Position numbers and translations under genes: made by a program
Notes under the pieces: generated by a model
What the model saw: the letters and a program-made list of their open reading frames with translations, nothing else
The model's database searches: none
Told to the model about the DNA's origin: nothing
Origin: Nonomuraea basaltis
Lineage (GTDB): Bacteria; Actinomycetota; Actinomycetes; Streptosporangiales; Streptosporangiaceae
NCBI RefSeq assembly: GCF_005893125.1
Contig: NZ_VCJS01000026.1
Location: 28,610 to 92,609 of the forward strand
Direction: 5' to 3'
Length of the DNA: 64,000 nt
Shown here: positions 17,601 through 26,196 of the stretch, piece by piece
Position numbering within the stretch: position 1 is the first letter of the stretch
Layout of the letters: each line of letters opens with the position of its first letter

Positions 17601-20600
17601 ACCCGCATCACCTACGATCCGGACGGCAGTCCGCTGACGCAGACGATCGCGGACCTGACCGGTGGCGAAGCCGAGCGCGCCACCACCTACACCTACGATG
17701 ACCACGGCCGCCAGAACTCCGTCACCGACGCCGAGGGTGGCGTCGCCCGGCAGGAGTGGAACCACCGCGGCTGGCCGATCCGCACCACGGACGCGCGCGG
17801 CACGGTCATCGAGCAGAGCTACAGCAAGCGCGGCGAGCTGACCACGCAGACGCTGAAGGGCTGGACCGGCAGCCCGGTCAACCCGCAGCCGGCCACGGAC
17901 GTGGTGCTGGAGACCCGCGGCTACGACCCGGCCGGACGCCTGACATCCAGCGTGGACGTGATGGGCCGCAAGACCACCAACGTGTACTGGATGGACAACC
18001 GGCTCAAGCAGCAACTCGCCGACGACGCCAAGCTCAACGGCTCCACCACGCCCCGGGACGTGGTCGTGAAGGCCGAGGAGTACGACCCGGCCGGCAACCT
18101 GGTCGAGCAGACCACCGGCGGCGGCCTCACCACCACCGTCTTCGACTACGACGCCGCCAGCCGGCTCACCGCCCAGATCCTGGACCCCGGCGCGCTGGCC
18201 CGTACCACCGCCTTCGCCTACGACGCCAACGGCAACGTCACCCAGTCCACGCTGACCGCCGCCGGCACGAGCCGCACCGAGACCACCAGCTACGCCTACA
18301 ACAAGCTCAACCAGACCACGAAGGAAACGATCGAGAACGGCGCTCAGGACCTGGTCTCCACCACCGGCTACGACGATCGCGGCCTGATCGTCTCCACCAC
18401 CGACCCGCGCGGCAACGCCGATGGGGCGAACGCCGTCGACTACACCGCCACGCTGCGCTACGACATCCTCGACCGACTGGTGGAGACTATCGCTCCGCAG
18501 GTGCAGGTGGACAAGAACGGCACCACTGGCCAGGCCCGCCCGGCCGCCAAGGTCGGCTATGACACCGTGGGCAACCAGACCCACCAGAGCGACGCCGAAG
18601 GCCGCACCGTCGTCTCCACCTTCGACAAGGCGGGACGGCTGACCAGCAGCATTGCGCCGCAGTACACGCCGCCGGGCGGCAGCGCGATCACCTCGACCGT
18701 CCGCCACGCCTACGACGCGGCCGGGCAGCGCAAGAACACCACCGACCCGCGCGGCTACGTCACCACCTTCGACTATGACCAGCTCGGCCGTCAGGTCCGT
18801 GTCACCGACCCTGCCCCTGACGGCCAGAACGCGGGCACCTGGGTGACCGAGTACGACCTGGCCGGGGAGAAGCTGGCCGGCGTCGACCCGACCGGCGCGC
18901 GTAGCCAGGCCACGTATGACGATCTCGGGCGGCAGATCACCGCCACGCAGATCGAGCGCAAGCCCGCCACTGCCGCCTACACGACTGCGATGGAGTACGA
19001 CGACGCCGGTCGGCTGGTCAAGCAGACCGCTCCGGGAAACAAGGTCACCAGCTTCACGGTCAACGCGGCCAGCGAGGTCACCGCCACCACCGACCCTGCG
19101 CCCAGTACGACCACCATGGCTTACGACCTTGCCGGTCGTCTCGTCAAGACGACCGACGCGAACGGCAACGCCACCGTCGCCGAATACGATCTGGCCGGAC
19201 GCAAGATCGCCACCAAGGACCTGAACGCCACCGGCACGGTGCTTCGCACCTTCGGCTACGGCTACGACGCCGTAGGCAACCCGATTAGCGCTACCTCGCC
19301 CGAGGGGCACGTGACGAAGCAGACCTTCGACGCGCTGGGTCGCCCTACTTCGCTCATCGAGCCGGTCTCCGCAAGTGAGTGGATCACGACGAGCTTTGGC
19401 TACGACGCCACCAGTGCCCGTACCCGGCTCACCGATGGCCGCGGCAACGCCACTTGGACCGGCTACAACAGCCTCGGCCTGGTCGAAACGGTGACCGAGC
19501 CGATCACGAGTGCGCATCCGGACCCAGCCGACCGCACCTGGACCCACCTCTATGACGCGGCCGGCAACCAGGTGGCCACCGTCCAGCCCGGCGGCGTGCG
19601 CATCGACCGCGCCTTCAACCACCTCGGCCGTGTCACCAAGGAGACCGGCGTCGGGGGCGGCGCGGCCAGCGCCGAGCGCACTCTCGGCTATGACCCTGCT
19701 GGCCGCCCCACCACCGCTGGCGACCTGACGGTCGACTACAACGACCGCGGCCTGCCGCTGAAGGTCTCACGCGGCACCACGCAGGAAACCGCCTACGCCT
19801 ACGACGCGCTCGGCAACCCCACCCAGCGCATCGACGCCGCCGGCACCGCCACCTTCACCTACGACACCGCCAACCGTCTCGCGACCGCCACGGACCCGGT
19901 CACCGGCCGTACCCTCACCTACGGTTACGACCCGGCCAGTCGCCTGAAGACCGTCAGCGCCACCAGCGGCCAGGCCGGCACCCAGAGCTTCGACTACGAC
20001 GCCATGTACCGTCTCACCGGCCACACGCTGAAGAATGGCTCCGGCACCCAGCTCGCCAAGATCATCTACGGGTGGGACAAAGACGACAACCTCACCACCA
20101 AGACCACCACCGGCACCGCCGGAGCGGGCACCAACACCTACGCCTACGACCACGCCGGACGGCTCACCTCCTGGACCGCCCCCGGCGGCGCCACCACCGC
20201 CTATGAGTGGGATGCCGCGGGCAATCGCACCAGGGCTGGCAACGCGACCTTCACCTACGACGAACGCAACCGCCTGACCAGCGGTGACGGCACCGACTAC
20301 AGCTACACCCCGCGCGGCACCCTGGCCAGCCAGACCAAGAACAGCACCACCACGCAGTACACGTTCGACGCCTTCGACCGGCTCATCGCCGATAGCGACA
20401 GCCTCTACAGCTACGACGCCCTCGACCGGGTCACCTCCCGCATCCGCGGCACCGCCAAGCAGAGCTTCGCCTACTCCGGCCTGGGCAACGACCTGGCGGC
20501 CATCGCCGGCAGCGGCGGCGCCGTCCAAGCCCGGTACGCCCGCGACCCCGCCGGCGCTCTGCTCGGCCTGCAGGAAGGCACCAGCGCGGCGGTGGCGGCA

Positions 20601-22043
20601 CTGAGCGACCTGCACGGCGACCTGGTAGCCACCTTCACCAGCAGCTTGCAGACGTCTGCCGCCTACGACCCGTTCGGTACCGTCACCGCCCAGACAGGCG
20701 CCAAGACCCAGCTCGGCTACCAGGGGGAATACACCGACCCGGACACCGGCAAGGTCAACATGCACGCCCGCTGGTATCAGCCCGGCAGCGGCACCTTCAC
20801 CAGCCGCGACACCGCCACCCTCACCCCCAACCCGTCCGTCCAGGCCAACCGCTACACCTACGCCAACGCCTCACCCCTGACCGGCACCGACCCCACCGGC
20901 CATGCCACCGCCAGCATCGGCAGTTCCTCCTACACGCCAGGCATCGACCACCAATCGGCCGGCGACGTCTACGCCCAGTACGGCATCGTGCTTGGAGGAT
21001 GTGGAGGAAGCGGACTGTATATCGGGAGCTGCAAATCCATCGGCGATGCGGGAGGCGGAGCCATCGGCTGCACCACCTACGGCGACTGCGGTGCCGCCAT
21101 CGTAGATCCGAGTTGGATCGAGGCCGTCGAATGGGACCCCGGATTCTCGGTGGAAGAAGCGAAGCGGATCGGTGTCATGGAGAACGGCCGACCGGCGCCA
21201 AGGGGATACTGGAAGGAAAAAGGCGAGGTCCGCGAAGCATACATGGTCGCCTATGTGATGGGCATGTCTGATAAGGATCTAGCCGAACTGTGGTCCACGC
21301 TCGGCTCTAGTGGGTTGAAAAATGCCTGGGCGGCCCCTTCAAGTGCAGGTAAAGCTACGCCGGCAAAGTCCGGATGTTACGCCTGGAAAGGTGTCCCTGG
21401 GTGTATTACTAAGGGGCACTACGACATTCTAGTTGCGGCGATGAAGTATGGCACAAAGAACGGCCCCGAATGGACAACGAAGATGGCGGCTCATTATGCC
21501 TATCTGAAAGCCAAAGGGGACAAGAAGGGGGCGCAAGCCTATGTAGAGAAATTTAAGAAGGCTTTCATAAGTGCTTATAAGAACACTATTAAGGCCGCGG
21601 CAAAGATGTTCTCGATACCCCCTTACTTGCTTGCGGGGATTCTCTACGCGGAAGCTGGGGGTAAGCCTACTGCTGCCGATACTTTAGCGACAGCGTGGCG
21701 AGATGGCGTTATTGGAAGGTTTACGGGAAAGAGGGATTGGACAACGACATTTGGTGTAGGATCGATCAACATGGCAAACGCCGCCAGGGCGCTAGGATAC
21801 ACGCCTAGTCAAATGACTGATGTTCAATACAACTTTCTCCGTGCAACCATTCGGGACCATAATGTTAATATATTTACGGTCGCGGCGTATATGGCCTACA
21901 TTAAAACAGGGTGGCCGGCCCCGTGGTCCTCGCCCACGGTTCAGCGTAGAGTCGCATATGAATATAATGGGTCAGGAGCAAAAGCAGAAGAATATGCCGA
22001 TCGATACATGGGCTATCTGCCTATAGCGAAGGGGTTGCTCTAG
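14631..22043 (+). CDS. Exported RHS/YD-repeat polymorphic toxin with lysozyme-like C-terminal domain
   Basis: A 2470-residue protein. Residues 1-35 are a signal peptide (RRSVGTVLTLVGLAPGLLVV). A WapA-like N-terminal region precedes a LamG-type jelly-roll at about 458-680 (DPFGYWRLGE ... GQWHHVALTVAG ... LYLDGQQVG). Dozens of YD repeats (TYDxxGRL) run to about 2050 and form the RHS shell, ending with the core motif NRYTYANASPLTGTDPTG (to about 2090). The last ~380 residues differ in composition, being visibly AT-richer after about 21,200. They include IPPYLLAGILYAEAGGKP with E2341 as candidate catalytic glutamate, and FGVGSINMANAARALGY, resembling a soluble lytic transglycosylase or lysozyme fold. 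Expected role: contact-dependent killing through peptidoglycan cleavage. Confidence 0.85.
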   Translation: MRRVLSWRRSVGTVLTLVGLAPGLLVVQGQPVLAAAAAAMEQDSGALPVLPQQMTGSAAGLPSLLPATQLPAVANASGGWRAEVQPPKGAVPQEDRTPDTTQADTPESKRLPGGVLRAEAADAALLAVPSLVDVYPKQGYLVDSLTPSLRAWGQSNNGNYAMSYSFKICDVESMSGTGCTSSGDVAGNKNTWTVPAGKLAWGKQYWWTVTVRDSYDSSTTTSPVLTFTTGVRQPAITSNLANSGVAGQEFNQQNGNYTSTFTDLEVATAGPPLSVVRTYNGLDPRTDGMFGPGWSTRWDMKIVKEVRGASTSALVTYPNGRQVRFRANGDGTFQPPPGTHATLAEQSGGTWRLMDKASTNYRFDTSGRLTSITDQRGRAQELTYDTGGKLTKVTSVGGRSLTFTWQADRVASISSDPIDGTALTWTYGYDAGRLTQVCAPVAAPNCTSYEYGNGSLYRSSVLNSDPFGYWRLGEAAGATSGEDLGTGAGDLTYQGITLAQPGALAGTTDTAATFAAGSVVKLPSSTVPHLGDQLSVETWFKTTQSGVIMAAGTAESSNLARGAMLYVGTDGKLRGSLDAVMTPITSAGAVNDGQWHHVALTVAGQDQTLYLDGQQVGTMTGQVTAWRTYATLGNGVTDPAKSPAVPSTVQAFPFQGQLDEVALYGKPLTAAEVQGHYATRTGAPHKLTKTTLPSGRVWAVNTYDAKTDRIATHTDSNGGTWKIGNIGVEQQYGEAQVTVTDPDNNTLVYLYDAWRGYRIRGETDQLGHTTWHEYDQAGFLTKVIDRNDIVHDIYQDKRGNTLGRKYCRAPGECAIEFWSYYLNPDDPFDPRNDQVTAYRDGRSAGDTDNTYATKTEYNTYGEQTNQTTPATADFPSGRSVSTAYTDGSEPAVGGGTTPAGLVKTKTDARGSQWSYRYTAAGDLAEQTDPEALVTKLDYDPIGRLIASTRISQAFPNGAKTTFTYDGRGRPLTSTVPGVKNEISNVTHTAQTRITYDPDGSPLTQTIADLTGGEAERATTYTYDDHGRQNSVTDAEGGVARQEWNHRGWPIRTTDARGTVIEQSYSKRGELTTQTLKGWTGSPVNPQPATDVVLETRGYDPAGRLTSSVDVMGRKTTNVYWMDNRLKQQLADDAKLNGSTTPRDVVVKAEEYDPAGNLVEQTTGGGLTTTVFDYDAASRLTAQILDPGALARTTAFAYDANGNVTQSTLTAAGTSRTETTSYAYNKLNQTTKETIENGAQDLVSTTGYDDRGLIVSTTDPRGNADGANAVDYTATLRYDILDRLVETIAPQVQVDKNGTTGQARPAAKVGYDTVGNQTHQSDAEGRTVVSTFDKAGRLTSSIAPQYTPPGGSAITSTVRHAYDAAGQRKNTTDPRGYVTTFDYDQLGRQVRVTDPAPDGQNAGTWVTEYDLAGEKLAGVDPTGARSQATYDDLGRQITATQIERKPATAAYTTAMEYDDAGRLVKQTAPGNKVTSFTVNAASEVTATTDPAPSTTTMAYDLAGRLVKTTDANGNATVAEYDLAGRKIATKDLNATGTVLRTFGYGYDAVGNPISATSPEGHVTKQTFDALGRPTSLIEPVSASEWITTSFGYDATSARTRLTDGRGNATWTGYNSLGLVETVTEPITSAHPDPADRTWTHLYDAAGNQVATVQPGGVRIDRAFNHLGRVTKETGVGGGAASAERTLGYDPAGRPTTAGDLTVDYNDRGLPLKVSRGTTQETAYAYDALGNPTQRIDAAGTATFTYDTANRLATATDPVTGRTLTYGYDPASRLKTVSATSGQAGTQSFDYDAMYRLTGHTLKNGSGTQLAKIIYGWDKDDNLTTKTTTGTAGAGTNTYAYDHAGRLTSWTAPGGATTAYEWDAAGNRTRAGNATFTYDERNRLTSGDGTDYSYTPRGTLASQTKNSTTTQYTFDAFDRLIADSDSLYSYDALDRVTSRIRGTAKQSFAYSGLGNDLAAIAGSGGAVQARYARDPAGALLGLQEGTSAAVAALSDLHGDLVATFTSSLQTSAAYDPFGTVTAQTGAKTQLGYQGEYTDPDTGKVNMHARWYQPGSGTFTSRDTATLTPNPSVQANRYTYANASPLTGTDPTGHATASIGSSSYTPGIDHQSAGDVYAQYGIVLGGCGGSGLYIGSCKSIGDAGGGAIGCTTYGDCGAAIVDPSWIEAVEWDPGFSVEEAKRIGVMENGRPAPRGYWKEKGEVREAYMVAYVMGMSDKDLAELWSTLGSSGLKNAWAAPSSAGKATPAKSGCYAWKGVPGCITKGHYDILVAAMKYGTKNGPEWTTKMAAHYAYLKAKGDKKGAQAYVEKFKKAFISAYKNTIKAAAKMFSIPPYLLAGILYAEAGGKPTAADTLATAWRDGVIGRFTGKRDWTTTFGVGSINMANAARALGYTPSQMTDVQYNFLRATIRDHNVNIFTVAAYMAYIKTGWPAPWSSPTVQRRVAYEYNGSGAKAEEYADRYMGYLPIAKGLL

Positions 22044-22119
22044 GCTTCCAAACGGCGGGATAGCCGATTCCAACTCAGGGGCCCATAAGCTGGTAGCCCC
22101 GGAAGGGAGGTTTTAGAGC

Positions 22120-22488
22120 ATGGAATCGTCCGACAGAATACCTGATGCAGGCACCCAATATACGCAGGAAATACACCGTCGCCTGTCGGCTGCCCATAAG
22201 ACCGCCGAAGTGGCGCGCATCGTAATGGGGGTAATAAGCGGGATGCTGGGCGTGCTTGCGATGGCAGCAAGCTTTATGCCGACTAACTACGACTGGGACT
22301 CTAGTATGCCGGATTACACTGATGTGAACATGGTGACAATCACGGCTGTTTCGTCCGGGCTTGCCATACTATTCACTGCGGCGTCTATCGCGTTCCTGTG
22401 GAGGAGAAAGATTGTAGTTGTTGGCTTGATCCTCCTAGTTGCTGTAGATATTTATCGATTTGCTACCCTTGTCCCTCATTACAGTTGA
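22120..22488 (+). CDS. Three-TM membrane protein, candidate immunity protein for the RHS toxin
   Basis: A 122-residue protein with a strong GGAAGGGAGG ribosome site 9 nt before the ATG, starting 76 bp after the RHS gene. Three hydrophobic segments are seen: residues 31-52, 71-93 and 97-117. A loop of about 18 residues with acidic and aromatic residues (NYDWDSSMPDYTD) lies between the first two. It has no recognisable family. Its position right after a polymorphic toxin, its AT-richer codons that match the toxin tip, and its membrane location, which suits a toxin acting on the cell wall, all suggest an immunity protein. That role is inference. Confidence 0.6.
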   Translation: MESSDRIPDAGTQYTQEIHRRLSAAHKTAEVARIVMGVISGMLGVLAMAASFMPTNYDWDSSMPDYTDVNMVTITAVSSGLAILFTAASIAFLWRRKIVVVGLILLVAVDIYRFATLVPHYS

Positions 22489-22510
22489 ACGGATGCTGCA
22501 AGCGGTCCTA

Positions 22511-22568
22511 GACTCGATCTTTATCGATCGTAGCTTCCTTTCGCCTCCGGGATTTTGAAGATCGAGTC
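22511..22568. repeat. Perfect 11-bp inverted repeat
   Basis: GACTCGATCTT (22511-22521) and AAGATCGAGTC (22558-22568) are exact reverse complements separated by 36 bp. The motif TTGAAGATCG in the right arm recurs at 23800-23809 near the other edge of the ISL3 remnant. It may be an IS terminus remnant or the terminator of the immunity gene. Confidence 0.6.
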
Positions 22569-22629
22569 ATGTTGAGGTGTGTGTGGCTGATGGTGGCGGC
22601 TGCGGTGTAACGCTGGGTGATAGTCGCAG

Positions 22630-22950
22630 TTAGGCGGCCAGGTGGGCGTCCCGGGCGAGGGCGTCGATGGCAGCCTGGTAGGCGCGTGAGGCGGAGCGTA
22701 GACGGCTGTCGGCCGGTGGGTCGGGATCGATGATCTGGGTAAGGAATCGCTGGGCCAGGTGGGTGATGAAGAGCGCGTGTGCGATCCCGGTGGGGGTGAC
22801 CTGGTAGGTGCGGCTGTGCGGGATGCGGGTGATGATGCCGTGGGCGCGGAGTCTGCGCAGGTCGTAGCTGATCTGGCCGCTGGTCATGGCCTCGGGAGTA
22901 AGCCCCAGCAGGGGCGCGAGGTGGTGGCGCAGGAGGCGGTTGGTGAAGCC
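22630..22950 (-). pseudogene. C-terminal fragment of a multi-copy unknown family
   Basis: About 107 codons, open from the ISL3 junction near 22950 to the stop at 22630, reading GFTNRLLRHHLAPLLGL, then SGQISYDLRRLRAHGIITR and SRTYQVTPTGIAHALF. This matches the C-terminal winged-helix-like segment of the frameshifted gene at 24582-26196 (GFTNKNLRVLMTGLLG, SQMIYDLRWLRLNWLIRRLP, RSNRYVLT). It is therefore the tail of another member of the same family, in opposite orientation, with its first ~400 residues missing and replaced by ISL3 sequence. It is probably not expressed as a functional protein. Confidence 0.7.
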
Positions 22951-23787
22951 TCAGCCGTCGTCGCAGCTCGGCGAGCTTGGTGTTGGCCAGCTGGACCAGG
23001 TGGAAATGATCGACGACGATGACCGCGTGCGGAAGCGCGGCGCGGACCGCGCAACGGAACACCTGGCACATGTCGATCGCCACATGGGTGACGGCGCGCC
23101 TCCACCGGGCACCCTGGGCGGTCAGCCAGGCGGCGACCACGGTCGAGACCCGGCCCTCGACCTGGCCGAGCAGTCCTTGATCGCCGGCCAGATCGGTAAA
23201 GCCGACATGTCAGCGGTCGGTGATCAGCCGGTACTTGCCGGTGTCGGGGTCCTGCTCCCAGCGGGGGGGCGCCCCGGCGGATTTCATCGATCCCGATCGC
23301 CGCGGTCGGTGCGGGCTAGGCGGGCAGGACCTCGGCGGCGTAGGCGCGTAGTTCATGCATCGCCACCGGCCAGGAGACCCGGTGATCGCGGGCGGCCTGG
23401 GCAACGGTGCGCCCGCCATCTACCGCCGCTCGTCCGCAGGCGCGGCGTAACCGGGCGGTTGTCCGCATCCTGGCACCGACCTGGCCGATCCGTTCGGTGA
23501 ACGAGCCGCGTGGGTATTGGCGCTCGCGGCAGACCCAGCGACGCTTGTGCCAGCGCAAACTCACCGGCTCGCCACCCCTGCACAGGTCGCGTGGCGCGGT
23601 GACCACGCACTCTTTGACCCGGGTGGCGAACACTCCACAGGTCGGGCACGCCGTCGCGGTCTCGTCATCGTTGACCAGATGGACCGTCCGGTGACCCTCA
23701 CCGTCCAGTTCCACGCGTAGCACCGCCACGCCCTTCCAGCCCCAGCAGCAACGTCGCATCGGAGGCAGTCTCTGTAAAGATGTTCAC
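22950..23787 (-). mobile_element. Degenerate ISL3-family transposase (pseudogene)
   Basis: Pieces of an ISL3 transposase are spread over frames on the minus strand. The N-terminal part has the zinc finger ACPTCGVFATRVKECVV and a helix-turn-helix (VAQAARDHRVSWPVAMHELR). A linker piece follows (RWEQDPDTGKYRLITDR), then the catalytic-domain start (THVAIDMCQVFRCAVRAALP, VVDHFHLVQLANTKL). Lesions are a frameshift near 23740 (GTG start likely at 23787), another near 23300, and a stop near 23208 where Trp is expected. The sequence stops abruptly at about 22950, where another family's tail begins, so the last DDE residue is lost. The element cannot make its own transposase. Confidence 0.8.
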
Positions 23788-23851
23788 GCCCGTGGTTTAT
23801 TGAAGATCGGCTGCGTCGAGAAAAGCCATGATCTACGAGAGCCGCGGGCGT
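23786..23851. repeat. Near-perfect inverted repeat at the ISL3 edge
   Basis: ACGCCCGTGG (23786-23795) and CCGCGGGCGT (23842-23851) pair at 9 of 10 positions. Between them lies TTGAAGATCG (23800-23809), shared with the repeat at 22558. Together these probably mark the former IS end. Confidence 0.4.
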
Positions 23852-23934
23852 CTTTCATCTGGGGCGATCGCTACCTCATGCTGTCACTCACAGTCACCTG
23901 AGTGCGGTTCGCCCCCAGCCCCTCCCCGCTTAAG

Positions 23935-23979
23935 TTCGAAGAGCCGGTATAGTTCAGTCTCCTTCGAAGAGCTATAGTT
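23935..23979 (+). promoter_or_regulatory. Duplicated TTCGAAGAGC/TATAGTT promoter-like motif
   Basis: TTCGAAGAGC occurs at 23935-23944 and 23963-23972, each followed by TATAGTT (23948-23954 after 3 nt; 23973-23979 directly). The AT-rich TATAGT could be a -10 box for the lipoprotein gene that starts at 24031. TTCGAA is itself palindromic. Nothing else is visible in 23852-24030. Confidence 0.45.
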
Positions 23980-24030
23980 AACAGTTGATTGGAGTGATCA
24001 GCGATTCGTGGGTGGAGAAGGCGAGTCTAT

Positions 24031-24474
24031 TTGACTCGTCTGCTGAAATCTTCGATAGTTTTCGCAATGGTTGTCGTCATAGCCTCATCTCTGTCTGGCT
24101 GCAAGTACATGTGGTGGTCGGAGGAAGATTGTAGGCAAGAAGCCAGCAAGCAAGTTGCTGACCTCAAGAGGGCTGTCTCGCAGTATCTGCCTGAACCGAT
24201 TGGGGCGGCTCTAGAGGGGCAGGATGGATGCGATTCCGGAGACGAAGGTGGATGGCTATCTGCCACAGTGGACCGAACTGCAGATGTCGAAGGGATTATC
24301 GGCAGATTCACTGCTCAAGGCTGGACTCGAATCGAATTGCAGCCGACTGCATGCAACGTAAAATGTATCGCTGGCGTCAGTGGTCGATGGAATGAGCGGG
24401 TGATCGAGGTGGTTATCGGCGAGACCCAGAACGACGAGTATCTCGAGGTCACAGCTGAGTTTGTAAATCTCTGA
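24031..24474 (+). CDS. Small orphan lipoprotein
   Basis: A 147-residue protein with a TTG start and GGAGAAGG upstream. The signal peptide (SSIVFAMVVVIASSLSGC) ends in a lipobox with C24 as lipidation site. The mature part has four further cysteines (DC at about 34, GC at 67, NVKC) and no family I can name. Codon use is AT-richer than the surrounding actinobacterial genes and close to that of the toxin tip and its immunity candidate. It may be an orphan immunity or surface protein brought in with the RHS region, but nothing in the sequence proves this. The TTG start makes translation less certain. Confidence 0.55.
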   Translation: MTRLLKSSIVFAMVVVIASSLSGCKYMWWSEEDCRQEASKQVADLKRAVSQYLPEPIGAALEGQDGCDSGDEGGWLSATVDRTADVEGIIGRFTAQGWTRIELQPTACNVKCIAGVSGRWNERVIEVVIGETQNDEYLEVTAEFVNL

Positions 24475-24581
24475 GGTTTTGCCATATGCTCAATCCCTTA
24501 ATGCGAGAACGCAGCCTTCGGGGTCAAGGACTTGACTTTCGCTCTTTTGGCTGACGGTCACGCGGCGTTCTCGACGGGCAT

Positions 24582-26196
24582 GTGAAGCTGGACATCGAAT
24601 GCCTGGACCGGATCTACCTCAACGCCTACGTACCGATCCTGCAGACCAGCTCACAGGTGGTGGCGTTCCTGTCCGGGCACCTGGGCTTCCCGCTTCCCTC
24701 GCCCGTGCTGTTCAAGCAGCTGGGCGATCGATTCCGGCGCGCGGTTGTCTCCTTCGCCGAGGCCAAACCACATCCCGTGGGTGAAGTTCAGCAAGGACCA
24801 GGCCAAGCTGGAGACGATGACCCCATATCTGGCCCGTCAGGCCGCGACGGGACGATCCGGGGTCGTGGTGATCGGGGCGGCCCAGGAATTCCAGCGACTC
24901 TGGACGGCTTATGAGGGCAAGACCTCGACCGGCACCCCGCGCTGGAGCTTCGTCAAGGCCGACCGGCGGGTGACCTGCTACTACTTCTACCTGTGGGACG
25001 CCGACTTCGGCCCGGCCTTCATCAAGGTGTGCGCCTACTTCCCCTACCCGGGCAAGATCTGGTTCAACGGCCACGAATGGGCCAAACGCCAAGCCGCCAA
25101 GGCCGGCCTCGGCTACACCGAGCTATCCAACGGCTTCGCCACCTGCACGAACCCAGCCGCCCTGCAGGAGATCTGCGACCGGCTCGCCTCCGAGACGATC
25201 AACGTATTCGTCCAGCGCTGGCTGGCGCGCCTGCCATTGCCTTTCACCGAGAAGGACCACGATGCGGGCTATTGGTGGGAGACCTTCATGCGGCAGATCG
25301 AGATCTCCCGCACCCTGGTCTTCGACGCTCCCCGGCACGCCCGCGGCTTCTTCGAAGCCCTCATCGCCGACAACCTCGACATCGGCCGCCTGCACAACGT
25401 CGAGATCATCTTCGGTCGGCGGGTGCGTCGCGACACCCTGGGGACCTTTCGCACCGCGATCGATCGCCGTGATAACGGCGGCGTCCTGGTCAACGTCTTC
25501 TACAAGCACTCCCGGATCAAGCAGTACCTCAAAGACGGCCGCGCGATGCGGATCGAAACCGTCGTCAACGCCCCCCGTGGCCTGGGCTGCAACGTCCGGC
25601 TACCCAACCTTGAGGAGCTTCAGCCCAAGGCCCGCGCCGCCAACCGGCGCATCCTGGAAGTCGAACGTGCCGGCCAGGGCTGCGTCCTGGCGAGTCCAGC
25701 CTTTGAGCGGATCGCGCACCCCACCGTGGACGCGGTGGGGCGGAGGACCCCGGCGCTACGCTTCGGCGATCCTCGGGTCATGGCCCTGGCCGGCGCCCTG
25801 TGCCAGACGCTGCTCGCCGCCACCGGCTTCACCAACAAGAACCTTCGCGTCTTGATGACCGGACTGCTCGGCACCACCAGCTACAGCACCAGCCAGATGA
25901 TCTACGACCTGCGCTGGCTCCGCCTCAACTGGCTGATCCGCCGACTCCCACGGTCCAACCGCTACGTGCTCACCGACGAGCGCATACGTATCGCCGTCTT
26001 CTACACCAAGATCTACAACCGGTTACTCGTCCCGCTCACCCCGGCCGATCAACCTCAAGCGCCGCCCGAGCTCCTTCGGCTGATCCATCCGGTCTGTCCG
26101 GCTTGCTTCTGCGGTGCCCTTACACCTCTGTCGCGTAGACCTCTGTCGCGTAGGCCGGCACGTCTAGGGCGGAGATCGGCGGGTCGGCCGTGGTGA
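24582..26196 (+). pseudogene. Frameshifted copy of a widespread uncharacterised family (ISL3-linked here)
   Basis: Frame 1 from GTG 24582 encodes LDRIYLNAYVPILQTSSQVV to FAEA. A single extra A in the run at 24765-24767 shifts the frame; removing it joins to NHIPWVKFSKDQAKLE and about 470 more residues. Recognisable blocks are GRSGVVVIGAAQEFQ, YYFYLWDADFGPAFIKVCAY, FNGHEWAKRQAAKAGLGY and a C-terminal helix-turn-helix-like part (TSQMIYDLRWLRLNWLIRR). I know this as a recurrent family of unknown function. The natural C-terminus seems lost near 26,100, where the frame runs into the antisense of the next gene. Programmed slippage or a sequencing error are alternatives to decay. Confidence 0.65.

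Noticed and set aside
16230..19622. 1130-codon open frame antisense to the RHS gene
   Set aside because: Repetitive Gly/Val-rich translation mirrors the YD repeats; no ribosome site or family.
15400..20900. DNA repeats of the RHS gene as a CRISPR or tandem array
   Set aside because: Similarity is at protein level (YD repeats), with variable spacing and no constant DNA repeat unit.
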